Shown here: positions 1 to 11,086 of the stretch, in pieces
How positions within the stretch are numbered: the stretch's first letter is position 1
How the letters are laid out: each line of letters opens with the position of its first letter
Source of the DNA: Ectobius pallidus
Taxonomy: Eukaryota > Arthropoda > Insecta > Blattodea > Ectobiidae
Direction: 5' to 3'
Length of the DNA: 64,000 nucleotides
Assembly: GCA_964059195.1 (NCBI GenBank)
Contig: CAXKWD010000007.1
Span: forward strand, 23,447,023 to 23,511,022
Translations under genes and position numbers: made by a program
The notes under the pieces: model-generated
Told to the model about the DNA's origin: nothing
Database searches by the model: none
What the model saw: the letters and a program-made list of their open reading frames with translations, nothing else

Positions 1-597
1 ATAAGTTTCATAAAAAGCACAGGTTTCATCAAAACTAAAAGTTAAAAAATATATATTACAAGCAATGCAAGGAAAATGTCAAATTAAGTTATAGGCTAAT
101 GAAACTTTAAGTTTGTGAAATAAAGTTGTAGGCAGTTATAAGAAGATTAAGTAAAGCTATGTACAATGAGATGGAATGACTACAAAGAGCTAATTCTGTT
201 CAGTGGGCAATGCATAGCATTTGTGGAACACCACTGCAGTCAGTGCATTGACTGCACACAATGGAATATATTACAAACAAGACATATGCATACTGTACAG
301 GTAAACATGCTCATAAATACTATAAGATCAAAACATTGTAATTTCAGATGCCCTGAAGATGGTGTAGAGACACCGAAAGTCTTAGGCGATAGAACACAAA
401 ATATATCTTAGTGAGCAAATGGTATCTTATTTATTTTATTCCAATGGGAGATAACTATTTCTGATTTTATATAATTACTTTGTAAAATTACAATGAATAT
501 CAATATTGAATCCACTCTGTAACATAAATACCGGTTATCCGTTCTTCGTGCAGGTGAAAATGTACATTGCACGGTTTTTAGCCATACCAGAGAAATA
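1..597. other. AT-rich DNA, nothing recognised
   Basis: No repeat family, long frame or RNA gene can be supported. The short open frame at 166-411 has no recognisable motif and is treated as chance. The stretch ends at the TA dinucleotide (596-597) that borders the mariner remnant. Confidence 0.6.
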
Positions 598-905
598 CGA
601 GGCGCGTCCATAAAGTATACAGGGGTTGTATACAGAAACAAAACATATTTCAAGGAAATATTTATTGCAACAGACACGGCCAGTGTTCAGCTATTTTTCA
701 ACATCTTCGCCACCAGAATTGAAACATTTGTCTTACCATGGCACCAACTTTTGAATACCTGTGTCGTAGAAGTGTCCCTCCTTGGATTTGAACCACCGTG
801 TGACAACCACCTTCGCCTCTCTCTAATTCTCTGTCATTTTTTGTCAATTCGTGAGGTGTAGGAAAAGATGGAAATCACTGGGAGCGAGGGGCAAAGCGTA
901 TCAAA
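598..905 (-). pseudogene. mariner transposase, broken C-terminal end plus 3' terminus
   Basis: Minus-strand remains of a Tc1/mariner transposase, the DDE enzyme that cuts and pastes the element at TA sites. About 861-892 read on the minus strand gives PLAPSDFHLF, the block carrying the third catalytic Asp (APSD) of mariner DDD enzymes. From about 815 down to 691 a second frame reads VTRWFKSKEGHFYDTGIQKL and, after an in-frame TAA, DKCFNSGGEDVEK and a stop, the typical mariner C-terminus (consensus ending ...DKC.N..GDYVEK). A frameshift lies between the two blocks. Downstream is a short UTR and a terminus CGAGGCGCG... abutting TA at 596-597, as expected for a mariner end. I see neither the N-terminal half nor the opposite terminus. 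The element is dead: frameshift, internal stop and 5' truncation. Confidence 0.85.
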
Positions 906-1906
906 AGAAAGCAGCCCTACTTCATTTTAATGTGCCTGACGTTTTTCCAAAGTTTGAGTATGACTCCTATATGCATCTAATTCAATGCGGAACAAATACA
1001 TAATGCTCTTCCATTGTTTCATTAGAGTGTTGGGAAATATGTCTTCCTGCTTTTAATTGTAATCTCTGTTGCAAGGCTTGACCCGACTAATTTTCTCGCC
1101 CAGACGAAGTTGCTCTGGTTTTTTTTATCATCAAATATTTAAGTATGTGCACACATACATTAGGTTCACATAATGAAACATCCTAATACTGTAGAAAACC
1201 CCGGTTCTCATGGAGTTAGATGCAAACAGGCGCCTTTTCCAGACTGCGGGAGAACGTCAGGCTCACTGAAAAACGAAGTATGATGTTTCTCATATAAGAC
1301 TAAAAATGGTACAATATAGTTTTCACCTGAACGGGGGACGGGTAGCCAGCTAGTAAAATATAATTCCTCACACATATTATGTTTTTAATTACTTCAGGGA
1401 ACATTGTGACAAGTTGAAAAAATCGAGCATGGAGCATATTTTCGGTCATGACCAGTAACAAACAAATTTACATTTACAAACACACGAAATACAATTTCAT
1501 CAAAAATGTACTAGAACAAAGTTGTAGAAAATCTTACACGGGAGAATGAATGAAATTTTCAAATTTTTAAAGCACGAACCGTTTGGCAAGAAACGTTGAA
1601 AGAAACTGAATATTGAATGGAACGGAACCATTGAAACTGCCGTATGTCGAAACGGAATAACAAATATAAATGATAATGGCTTCAATCAACATTCATGCCA
1701 GATTTCAAGAAAATCGAGCAAGGCGTTAGGTCGAAGCCGACTAATAAACAAATTTACAGGCTAACAGTCATACAACGTTTGTGCTCGGGGTTGGTTCAGT
1801 TCAATACAATGAAAATATACACTATTATAATTATTTACAGTAGGAGAGTACAGTCAGGACAGAACATGTTATAATTACAACAATGGAAATGTACGAGTTA
1901 ACACAA
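906..1906. other. unrecognised AT-rich DNA
   Basis: Some of this may be the decayed 5' part of the neighbouring mariner copy, but I cannot recognise transposase motifs in it. No other feature is seen. Confidence 0.5.
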
Positions 1907-3190
1907 TCCCTATAATATAAAGCCACATGGCTGACTGACTGACTGACTCACTCACTCACTCAATGACATTAATGTTTGCCCACTTCCAGATGAGCTATAA
2001 ACTTGAAATTTGGTACACGTATAGCTTTTAGGCTGTAAACCACAGGAAAATTCCAAAAAGTTTATTTTTTAAATTTTTAGCCCTAAAAACCCCCCGAGAT
2101 AGGCTCGGCTCGGCACACCGATATTAATGTTTGCCCACTTCCAGATGAGCTAGAAACTTGAAATTTGGTACACATATAGCTTCTAGGCTAAAAACCACAG
2201 AAAAATTCCAAAAAGTTAATTTTTTTAATTTTTAGCCCTAAAACCTCGCAAAAAAGGGCTCGGCTTGGCTCACCGACATTAATGTTTACCCACTTCCAGC
2301 TGAGCTAGAAACTTGAAATTTTGTACACATATAACTTATAGGCAGTAAACCACAGAAAAATTCCAAAAAGTTAATTTTTTCCAATTTTTAGCCCTAAAAA
2401 CCTCCGAAAAAGGGCTAGGCTCGGCTCACCAACATTAATGTTTGCCCACTTCCAAATGAGCTATAAACTTGAAATTTGGTACACGTATAGCTTTTAGGCT
2501 GTAAACCACAGGAAAATTCCAAAAAGTTTATTTTTTAAATTTTTAGCCCTAAAAACCCCCCGAGAAAGGCTCGGCTCGGCACACCGATATTAATGTTTGC
2601 CCACTTCCAGATGAGCTAGAAACTTGAAATTTGGTACACATACAGTTTTTAGGCTGAAAACTACAGGAAAATTCCAAAAAGTTATTTTTTTTTATTTTTA
2701 GCTCTAAAAACCTCGCAAAAAAAGGGATCGGCTTGGCTCACCGACATTAATGTATACCCACTTCCAGCTGAGCTAGAAACTTGAAATTTTGTACACATAT
2801 AACTTATAGGCACAGAAAAATTCCAAAAAGTTATTTTTTTTTCCAATTTTTAGCCCTAAAAGCCTCCGAAAAAGGGCTCGGCTCGGCTCACCAACATTAA
2901 TGTTTGCCCACTTCCAGATGAGCTAGAAACTTGAAATTTGGTACACATATAGATTTTAGACTGTAAACCATAGGAAAATTCCAAAAAGTTCACTTTTTAA
3001 ATTTTTAGCCCTAAAAACTCCCGAAAGAGGGCTCGGCTCGGCTCACTGACATTAATGTTTGTCCACTTCCAGATGAGCTAGAAACTTGAAATTTGGTACA
3101 CATATAGCTTTTAGGCTGTAACCCACAGGAAAATTCCAAAAAGTAAAATTTTTAAATTTTTAGCCCTAAAAACCTCCGAAAAAGGGATCG
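1907..3190 (+). mobile_element. Helitron-like element with internal satellite (5' end visible)
   Basis: The sequence starts TCCCTATAATATAAAG directly after an A (1906), followed by CTGACTGACTGAC and CACTCACTCA runs. This is the usual look of non-autonomous Helitron 5' ends (TC at the start, A|T target, GACTGACT subterminal runs), and the Helitron at 16064 has the same layout. Eight ~155-bp tandem units fill the rest. I do not see the expected 3' hairpin plus CTRR terminus, so the 3' boundary is simply where the tandem units stop and the element may be truncated there. Confidence 0.55.
1964..3190 (+). repeat. tandem array, eight ~155-bp units in a trimeric higher-order pattern
   Basis: Units begin near 1964, 2120, 2275, 2431, 2586, 2743, 2893 and 3048 with (g)acattaatgtttgccc, carry gaaacttgaaatttggtac and attccaaaaag, and end with ctcggctcggctcacc. 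Units 1 and 4 are nearly identical, as are 2/5 and 3/6 (units 3 and 6 share cagctgagct and ttgtacacatataactta). The real repeat is therefore a trimer of about 465 bp, present twice (1964-2430 and 2431-2892), followed by two more single units. Confidence 0.9.
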
Positions 3191-3983
3191 GTTTCCATGG
3201 CAACGGTATTATCAAACTGTGTTCACGTATGGCTCTGAAAGTTTAGAAATAATTATTTCCGTAAATCTAACGGGGTGGTCGAGATAGTAACGTCTTGGAC
3301 TTGCGTTCTGAAGTCTCAGGTTCATCATAATTGAATCCAATTAACATATTTTTGTCCAGAACTAACAAAATTTTCTTCTATCTGTTAAAGAAATTTTATA
3401 ATTTATTTTCTTTAATAATAACTCGGAGATGAAGTCCCGCATTCTATACAACATATTACAACCAATTTTACTTGTATTTTTCTATGATTTCCGTGGTCGT
3501 AAAGGCAAATGCCAAATTGAATATTTACATACCATGAATCTTAGTCGCTATTTCATCTTGTTTCATGTCCATTTCAGTTGAAATTTACACCATAAATGTA
3601 TGTACACTGCCAGTTGATCTAGAAAACTAGACTAGGCAAACTGATACCTTTTAGCTTGCAACCGACGGGAAAATTCCGAAAAAAAACCCAAAGTCTTTCC
3701 ACATTTGTTTTTTAAAGTTTATTGTGGCAAAAAAAGGTACAGCAGACTAAATACATGCATTCTATCTCCATTGATCTTTTAAAAATCCTTTCCAGAGAAC
3801 CTCAGCGGGGGTTTTGGGGCGGAGCCCCCAATGAGCGAAGCGAGTATAATCTATAAAAACTTAACCCAAATTAATTTTAAGGTAATTATATATCTATGTT
3901 TTAAAATTTATTCTAGAAGATATTAGTAATGAACGAAGTAAGGAAATAATATCTAAATTAACTATATAAACTATCTAATATTA
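3191..3983. other. AT-rich DNA with a weak tRNA-like patch and a G/C hairpin
   Basis: Positions 3272-3335 contain ggggtggtcgagatagtaac followed by caggttcatcat, resembling the A and B boxes of a Ser/Leu-type tRNA head of a SINE, but too decayed for a firm call. Near 3806-3830 the text gggttttggggcggagcccc forms a hairpin of a kind common in repeats. No protein-coding signal is seen. Confidence 0.4.
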
Positions 3984-4257
3984 TTGAATGTTATTGATAT
4001 GTTCCGCCTAATACCACTATATATTACAACACTCAGCTGAAGTCTACATGAGGTAAGGAGCAATTAATTAACAACACGTGTTATTGAATTTGATGTTTGT
4101 TGTGTTCTTCTAAACGTATGTTTATTATATTAGATTTAGTCAATCACATAATCATATAAAATATTAAAATAACATTGAGCTCAATGTGTTATCAAATTAG
4201 CTATTTACAATAATTAGTAATAAAATTATGAAGTTAACCTTGTCACAATATTTAAAA

Positions 4258-5509
4258 CTAGCATGTGCCCGCGGCTTCGCCCGCGATAATTATTTAAAAA
4301 ATAAAGAATAAAGAGCATAATAGTTAAAACATTATATTTATTAACACCTAAACCACGTGGACTACTTACGACGATTAGATAGCGTCGCCTGGCAAAAGCG
4401 ATCTCAGATTCGAGTTCCTTGACCCAGAAAATCCCTGTGTAGTGAGTTTCGTCCAAATCGAACAATGTTTAATCATATTTAGGTCTATGTTGATTATCCC
4501 TCTTCCGTGTAGGTTGAAGATTTCGTATGTCTACGGGCCTTGACATTCTAAAAAAATGAACCAGCGTGGGCTTACAACATTCAAGCGATCGCGATGCTTT
4601 TATTTCCACGGTATGACAAAAATAGCCAAAGCCAAATGCAATTGATTTGACATTGAAATGTATTACTGAAATCTGATGCTTCGACAGCGCTAAAATCACG
4701 TTTTCTGCCAGTTTTTCACTCATAACTCGCGAACGAAAGCTAAAATTAAAAATCCGGCTTCGAGATGCATTCGCCCACATTTCAGTCCATCTCTGCGTTC
4801 AGTAGATTTCGCTGGTCATCGCGGACAGACAGACAAACACGTCCTTTTATTATTATAAGATAACATGTGCCCGCGGCTTCCCCCGCGATAATTATTTCAA
4901 AACTTAAGTGCATAATAGTTAAATCATTATATTTATTAACACCTAAATCACGTGGAGTGTATTCCACGATTAGGTAGCGTCCCCTGGTAGAAAAAGCGAC
5001 CTCAGGTTCCAGTTCCTTGGCTCAGGAAACCCCTGTATAGTAAGTTTCGTTCAAATCGAACAATGTTTCACCATAATTAAGCCTATGTTGATATCCTTCT
5101 TACGTGTAGGTTGAAAATTTCATATATCTGCGGGCCTTGACACTCTAAACAAATGAATCGTCCACGATGGACTTACAAAATCAAGCGATCGCGATGCTTT
5201 TATTTCCAAGGTAGGCTATGAGGTATGATGACAAAAATAGCCAAAGCCAACTGTAATTGATTTAACATTGAAATATATTACTGAAACTGATGCTTCGGAA
5301 TCGCAAAACATACACGTTTTCTGCCCGTTTTTCACTCATAACTTACGAACGAAAGCGAAAATTAAAATTCCGGCTTCGAGGTGCATTTTCCGACCCATTA
5401 GTCCACCTATGTTTAAAATTTCAGATCTCTGCGTTGAGTAGATTTCGCTGGGCATCGCGGACAGACGGAAGACAGACGGAGGACAGACACTTCCTTTTAT
5501 TAATATAGA
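4258..5509 (-). mobile_element. tandem Helitron array 1 (two head-to-tail units)
   Basis: Two non-autonomous Helitrons on the minus strand: 4861-5509 (5' side) and 4258-4860 (3' side). The outer 5' end is TCTATATTAATAAAAGGAAG after A. The outer 3' end has the GC-rich hairpin gcgggcgaagccgcgg and then catgCTAG followed by T. These are the defining Helitron termini (5' TC, 3' hairpin and CTRR, insertion between A and T, no duplication). The opposite arm of the host inverted repeat (5776-5790 region) shows the uninterrupted sequence tttaaaa|tatgaatt, which proves the exact insertion point. Open frames such as 4469-4780 (minus) and 5290-5508 (plus) lie inside repeat units and do not look like genes. 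Confidence 0.9.
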
Positions 5510-6676
5510 TATGAATTAAAATTAACATGTATGAAATTTAAACTGATAAAATATTCTAATACTTGTCAATTGTTTTAAATGTCTGTGTCACACAAATGTC
5601 TGTGTATGTCAAAAAATAATAATTGTCTTCTTGGATAAAATGCACTTAGCTTCTTTCTTCTTGTATTTATATTGTGTGACTATTATTATTATTAGAGAGT
5701 AGATTATAACAATATCATATTGTGAATAACTGTAATTTATCAGTTTAAATTTCATATATGTTAATTTTAATTCATATTTTAAATATTGTGACAAGGTTAA
5801 CTTCATAATTTTATTACTAACTAGCATGTGCCCGCGGCTTCGCCCGCGATAATTATTTCAAAAATTAAAAATTAAGAGCATAATAGTTAAATCATTATAT
5901 TTATTAACACCTAAATCACGTGGACTACATACCACGATTAGATAGCGTCGCCTGGTAAAAGCGACCTCAGATTCGATTTCCTTGGCCCAGAATACCCCTG
6001 TACAGTGAGTTTCGTCCAAATCGAACAATGTTTGACCATATTTAGGCCTATCCCTCTTCCGTGTAGGTTGAAAATTTCATATGTCTACGGGCCTTGACAT
6101 TCTAAACAAATGAATCGACCAGCGTGGGCATACAACAATCTAGCGATCGCGATGCTTTTATTACCACGGTATGATAAAAATAGCCAAAGCCAACTGCAAT
6201 TGATTTGACATTGAAATGTATTACTGAAATCTGATGCTTCGACAGCGCTAAAATCACGTTTTCTGCCAGTTTTTCACTCACAACTCGCGAACGAAAGCTA
6301 AAATTAAAAATCCGGCTTCGATGCGCATTCGCCCACCTTTCAGACCATCTATGTTTAAAATTTCAGATCTCTGCGTTCAGTAGATTTCGCTGGGCATCGT
6401 GGACAGACAGCCAAACACGTCCTTTTATTATTTTAAGATAGCATGTGCCCGCGGCTTCGCCCACGATAATTATTTCAAAAATTAAAAATGAAGAGCATAA
6501 TAGTTAAATCATTATATTATCACCTAAATCATGTGGACTATATATCACGATTAGATAGCGTCACCTGGTAAAAGCGACCTCAGATTCGAGTTCCTTGGCC
6601 CAGAAAACCACTGTATAGTGAGTTTCGTCCAAATCGAACAACGTTTGACCATATTTTGGCTAATATTGATTATCCC

Positions 6677-6677
<1 letters not shown>

Positions 6678-6736
<59 letters not shown>
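6678..6736. repeat. (ATA)n microsatellite inside a Helitron unit
   Basis: About 59 bp of pure ataata repeat at the same internal position as the tract at 7363-7431 in the neighbouring unit. Confidence 0.95.
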
Positions 6737-7362
6737 CCTCTTCGGTGTAGGTTGAAAATTTCATATTATGTTTGCGTGCCTTGACATTCTAAACAAATGA
6801 ATCGACCAGCGTGGGCTTACAACAATCTAGCGATCGCGATGCTTTTATTACCACGGTATGACAAAAATAGCCAAAGCCAACTGCAATTGATTTGACATTG
6901 AAATGTATTACTGAAATCTGATGCTTCGACAGCGCTAAAATAACGTTTTCTGCCAGTTTTTCACTCACAACTCGCGAACGAAAGCTAAAATTAAAAACCG
7001 GCTTCGATGCGCATTCGCCCACCTTTCAGGCCATCTATGTTTAAAATTTCAGATCTCTGCGTTCAGTAGATTTCGCTGGGCATCGTGGACAAACAGACAA
7101 ACACGTCCTTTTATTATTTTAAGATAGCATGTGCCCGCGGCTTCGCCCGCGATAATTATTTCAAAAATTAAAAATTAAGAGCATAATAGTTAAATCATTA
7201 TATTAACACCTAAATCATGTGGACTATATATCACGATTAGATAGCGTCACCTGGTAAAAGCGACCTCAGATTCGAGTTCCTTGGCCCAGAAAACCCCTGT
7301 ATAGTGAGTTTCGTCCAAATCGAACAACGTTTGACCATATTTAGGCTAATATTGATTATCCC

Positions 7363-7377
7363 TATAATAATAATAAC

Positions 7378-7415
<38 letters not shown>

Positions 7416-7431
7416 TAATAATAATAATAAT
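7363..7431. repeat. (ATA)n microsatellite inside a Helitron unit
   Basis: Interrupted ataata repeat (one caa, one aaaa interruption), homologous in position to 6678-6736. Confidence 0.95.
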
Positions 7432-8044
7432 CCTCTTCGGTGTAGGTTGAAAATTTCATGTTATGTTTGCGTGCCTTGACATTAAAAACAAATGAATCGA
7501 CCAGCGTGAGCTACAACATTCAAAAAATCGCGATGCTTTTATGTCGAAGGAATGACAAAAATAGCCAAAGCCTAGTGTAATTGATTTGTATTACTGAAAA
7601 CTCATGCTTCGAAAACGGAATAAATACACGTTTTCTGCCCGTTTTTCACTCATAACTCACGAACGAAAGCGAAAATTAAAATTCCGGCTTCGAGGTGCAC
7701 ATTCCGACCCTTTAGTCCATCTATGTTTAAAATTTCAGATCTCTGCGTTCAGTAGATTTTTCTGGGCATCGCGGACAGACAGACAGACAGACACTTCCTT
7801 TTATTAATATAGATTATTGTAAATAGCTAATTTGACAACACATTGAGCTCAATGTTATTTTAATATTTTATATGATTATGTGATAGACTAAATCTAATAT
7901 AATAAACATACGTTTAGAAGAACACAACAAAAATCAAATTCAATAACACGTGTTGTTAATTAATTGCTCCTTACCTCATGTAGACTTCAGCTGAGTGTTG
8001 TAATATATAGTGGTATATAGGCGGAACATATCAATAACATTCAA

Positions 8045-9488
8045 TCTATAATTATACCACTGGAAAATATGAAGCTAATTAACTATCTAATATTATACTT
8101 AAAATAATTCAAGATGGTTGCTAATAAGTTAAACGTATTGGATAGTCTTGGGACGAAACTTGAACAGTAGGACTATTTAACTCAAGCAGTTGTAAATTTT
8201 TTGGTCCAGTTAATAAATTTAATTGATTCCTTTGAGCGTTATAATCATTATATTCGGACCTATTTTTGTTAAGATTTTTAAAATGAAAATAGCCCAATAG
8301 CAAATACTTTTAATTTTGATCTATGCTGAATACAATAAATTCAGAAAATAATCATTTGGAAGAACATTCGGAATGCTTTGATAATCAAATTAATATTATG
8401 CTCTTTTAAGGACAAATCAAAGGGCTTAGGATCGTTTTTGCACTCCTCCCCACCCAAGTATGCCATATTGAATAATAGAGTAATTAGGGTTAAGTACTCC
8501 GTAAGTGAAACTTGAGCTGGTAAACTCGAACGGATTATAACTAATTTGTAAATGATTGTAAGTAACCTATTTCATAAATACACGATGTACTTGTCCTTTC
8601 TTAAGTGTTGATCTATTGTTATGCTTAGATATTTTACTTGATTCGATTCACTTGAGGGATAAATGCTACAATTAAGGCAGCAATCTGTATTGTGTATTTC
8701 TAGACTTAAATTATGACATCATTTTCATTGTTGCAAACCAGTACCTGTCATTTAATTTTTCATTTCTTTCATCCATGTGGTTCATCAACCTCCTTAACCG
8801 TTACTAACGCAAAGATATGAATGCGCAATGCATGTTGTGGTAAGTATCCTGGATTTTATTTCTTTGTGTTGTAATTAAGATAAAAAGTAATTAATTCGAA
8901 TTAGTTACGATATTACAAAACGCTGCTCTTTATAAAATATCGAGCATGTTACATCCTGTTGTTGCTGCAATGCACAATTAAATGTCATGTGTTGATTTGT
9001 GTAAAAAAGTTACGATCGCTTTGATATTTATGTGAAGTTACACAATTTTATTTCTCAACATCCAGTTCGCGTATAAAGGGTAGGAATGAACTTTACCGAA
9101 AAAAAAAAAAACGCTTTGGAAGACATCACCCGGGGACTCAGCTGTAGTTTACGTGAAACGTATTGTGCATGCTGCGTAAATCTAGCGAACTATGTTAGCA
9201 TTTGTTTTCATAAGTGCAATAAATAAATATCTATTTATTGCAAGTTTCTCTTATGTTCTAGCCTGCTATTAATTTTGTTGCTGTTTTAATATTAATATAT
9301 CTATAATTTAACATGCATTCACTGTTAAATTTGTACATCTAAAGCCAGGAGTGATATAATAAATTTACAAACATAATATGACTGCATTATAGTTTCTATT
9401 TAATGTTATCTTAGAAGTTATATCTTGGGAGCAAATTATTCTAGAAAATGTATTAATAAATTTCATTTTTTCAGCTAGTGCTAATGAG
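8045..9488. other. AT-rich unique DNA, nothing recognised
   Basis: No coding or repeat signal is evident. A poly-A run sits near 9099-9111. The words aactatctaatatta occur both just left of the inverted-repeat element (3970-3983) and again near 8083-8097, which may be chance or a displaced flank duplication. Confidence 0.5.
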
Positions 9489-9720
9489 ATATGTATCAGG
9501 TTATATTTCCACCTAAGCACTAGTAGGGTTGAAAAGAATAGAAAAAGGTTGATAAGGAATCAAAATTCCCTAGAAAATTAATTGTATAGTTTTTAATATA
9601 ATTCTAAAAAACCAGTTTATAAAAGTACGAAAGAATTGAAAAAATTTTCTACGTACAGTATTGATTTGTATAAGTGTTACACATAGTCATTACAGATAAA
9701 ACATGTACAATATTAAAATT
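9489..9720 (+). repeat. left inverted arm of the Penelope-like fragment
   Basis: Starts atatgtatcaggttatattt and ends acaatattaaaatt. Its reverse complement is found at 11087-11318 with only a few mismatches (for example around 9568-9572, where aattc is gtgat in the partner after complementing). Confidence 0.9.
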
Positions 9721-10116
9721 ATAATTACAAATGTGTTGTACCAATTACAATATTTGAGAGAATAAAAAGTCCTTTTGGATTATATCGATAAAAGTTTCTA
9801 AATTACTTGCTAAAGACAGATAAAATTATGTGCATATGTATTTGCAGCTAATTAAATATAAGAAAATTAAGAGGATATAGAAGATACGTCAATGAATAAA
9901 AAACCAAGTACACAAACTGTGGATTAATCTTCTATAGTAGAGCTGCTTAACATGTGATACGTAAAATCAGTGTTAGGTTAAAATCTTCTTATAGATGTCT
10001 AGATTTTATTTTCACTATAGTTATTAGATATAAGACAAGATTTGTATGGAATATAAGATGTGGCTTTAATTCAGTTTTGATTCCTTGTCAGCGTAGTCTA
10101 TTCAAATTTCAATATT

Positions 10117-10157
10117 TGGAAATGCATTTCGAAGCATCACGCTTCATCTTCAGTCCA
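10117..10157 (-). ncRNA. candidate minimal hammerhead ribozyme
   Basis: Read on the minus strand: UGGA (stem I), CUGAAGA (fits core CUGANGA), an unpaired U, GAAGC-GUGAU-GCUUC (stem II, 5 bp), GAAA, a 4-nt loop UGCA closed by a single A-U pair (stem III), U at the cleavage position, and UCCA (stem I). All conserved core bases of a type I hammerhead are present. Minimal hammerheads with very short stem III are documented in Penelope-like elements. The extra U at the base of stem II and the 4-bp stem I make activity uncertain. Confidence 0.45.
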
Positions 10158-10283
10158 TAAGTACACTAGAAGAAAGCGAAGATTAGAATAGTTTTTATTA
10201 TATGTGACAATGTTATAAACTTTTTCACAGAAGAGCAGCTGTATTAAAACGATATAATTTGTATATGAAATACTTACAAGCTT

Positions 10284-11036
10284 TTATGTACTAGTAGGAG
10301 TTGATGAGTTAGTGCCATGAACAGGCTGACTACTAACTTGGGAAAACTTATATGCGTTGTGTGTGAGTTTAAGGCACGTTTCGAAAAGTTTGTTGTGTTC
10401 AATACTGTTTTCATTAACAACCAGATGTTTATGTTTGTAAATTTCGTACTGTTCTAGTGTGTTTAGTTTTATGCTCTTTTTATGGTTATGAAGGATTTCC
10501 AAAGTATTATCAATTGTATTTAAGTTATGTGCGTTATCTATTAGGTGGTTAGCAAAAGCTGATTTTCTACGATTATATTTGAAGTCACTTATATGTTCTG
10601 AAAATCTTTTTCTAAAAGTTCTACCGGTCTGTCCAATATAGACAGCGTTACAATCGGTACAATTTAATTTATAAACTCCACATTTTTCGAATTGGTCTTT
10701 TTTAGTGTTTGTTGTATGTTGTAATAGGTTTTTGATGTTGTTGTTAGTTTTGTAAGCTATTTGAACTTTGTCAGATTTTAGTGGTTTTAGAATCTTATGT
10801 ATGTCTGGATCTGTATATGTAAAAGCTATGTATTTCTTATTTTTGCTATTATTATTGATGGGGGAAAGTTTTGATGTTGGATATTTTTGTTTGTGTAGTT
10901 GCTTCTTGCTTTTAGTAAGTAATTTATAGATAATGGATTTTGTATAACCGTTGTTAGTAGCAATTTGGATAATGGTCTGTAATTCATCATTATAGTCTTT
11001 TTTGCTTAAAGGGATTTGAAGCAATCTATGAATCAT
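10284..11036 (-). CDS. Penelope-like element C-terminal fragment, GIY-YIG endonuclease
   Basis: 250 codons to a stop at 10284. The frame stays open upstream of this ATG (reading SSSNHPHSQKIAAFRS) to about 11083, so the ATG is not a true start but an internal Met of a 5'-truncated ORF. Residues 1-45 (IHRLLQIPLSKKDYNDEL, then NNGYTK) match the linker after the PLE reverse transcriptase. Residues 119-200 are the GIY-YIG endonuclease: GVY at 120-122, YIGQTGR at 133-139, Arg and His in FRKRFSEH, Glu195 in TLEQYEI. The PLE-type Cys/His set is visible (C119, C126, C129, with H148 and H170 as plausible partners). The endonuclease would nick the target DNA. Without the RT half the fragment cannot transpose by itself. 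There is no internal stop, so it is young or only recently truncated. Confidence 0.88.
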   Translation of the reverse strand: MIHRLLQIPLSKKDYNDELQTIIQIATNNGYTKSIIYKLLTKSKKQLHKQKYPTSKLSPINNNSKNKKYIAFTYTDPDIHKILKPLKSDKVQIAYKTNNNIKNLLQHTTNTKKDQFEKCGVYKLNCTDCNAVYIGQTGRTFRKRFSEHISDFKYNRRKSAFANHLIDNAHNLNTIDNTLEILHNHKKSIKLNTLEQYEIYKHKHLVVNENSIEHNKLFETCLKLTHNAYKFSQVSSQPVHGTNSSTPTST

Positions 11037-11086
11037 ACTTCTAAACGCGGCTATTTTTTGTGAGTGGGGGTGGTTAGAAGAGCTAC

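Larger units (their letters stand above)
5821..7813 (-). mobile_element. tandem Helitron array 2 (three head-to-tail units)
   Basis: Minus-strand units 7125-7813, 6439-7124 and 5821-6438 follow each other directly. The outer 5' end is TCTATATTAATAAAAGG after A; the outer 3' end is the hairpin plus CTAG. The array sits between ttactaa and ttattgt. The opposite arm of the inverted repeat (4207-4225) reads caataattagtaa, the uninterrupted site, so again the insertion is precise between A and T with no duplication. Units 6439-7124 and 7125-7813 share an internal (AAT)n tract at the same place and are nearly identical there, so they arose from one another by amplification. Confidence 0.9.
3984..8044. 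mobile_element. long-inverted-repeat transposon interrupted by two Helitron arrays
   Basis: The left arm is 3984-4257 plus 5510-5550. The right arm is 5736-5820 plus 7814-8044. They are reverse complements over about 310 bp, sharing for example ttgaatgttattgatatg, ggtaaggagcaattaatta and aagttaaccttgtcac. The loop is 5551-5735. Removing the two Helitron arrays (1252 and 1993 bp) leaves an 816-bp non-coding element. It has no ORF of its own, so it is a non-autonomous foldback or long-TIR element. I could not define a target-site duplication, so its superfamily is open. Confidence 0.85.

Noticed and set aside
3189..3202. GTTTCCATGGCAAC, a perfect match to the X-box palindrome bound by RFX factors
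   Set aside because: It lies at the edge of a tandem repeat with no gene nearby; a similar word at the decayed Helitron end (about 14996-15005) suggests repeat origin or chance.
4226..7807. Several 60-100 codon frames with similar protein sequences
   Set aside because: They recur because the Helitron units recur, are in different frames and strands, and show no domain; non-autonomous Helitrons do not encode proteins.
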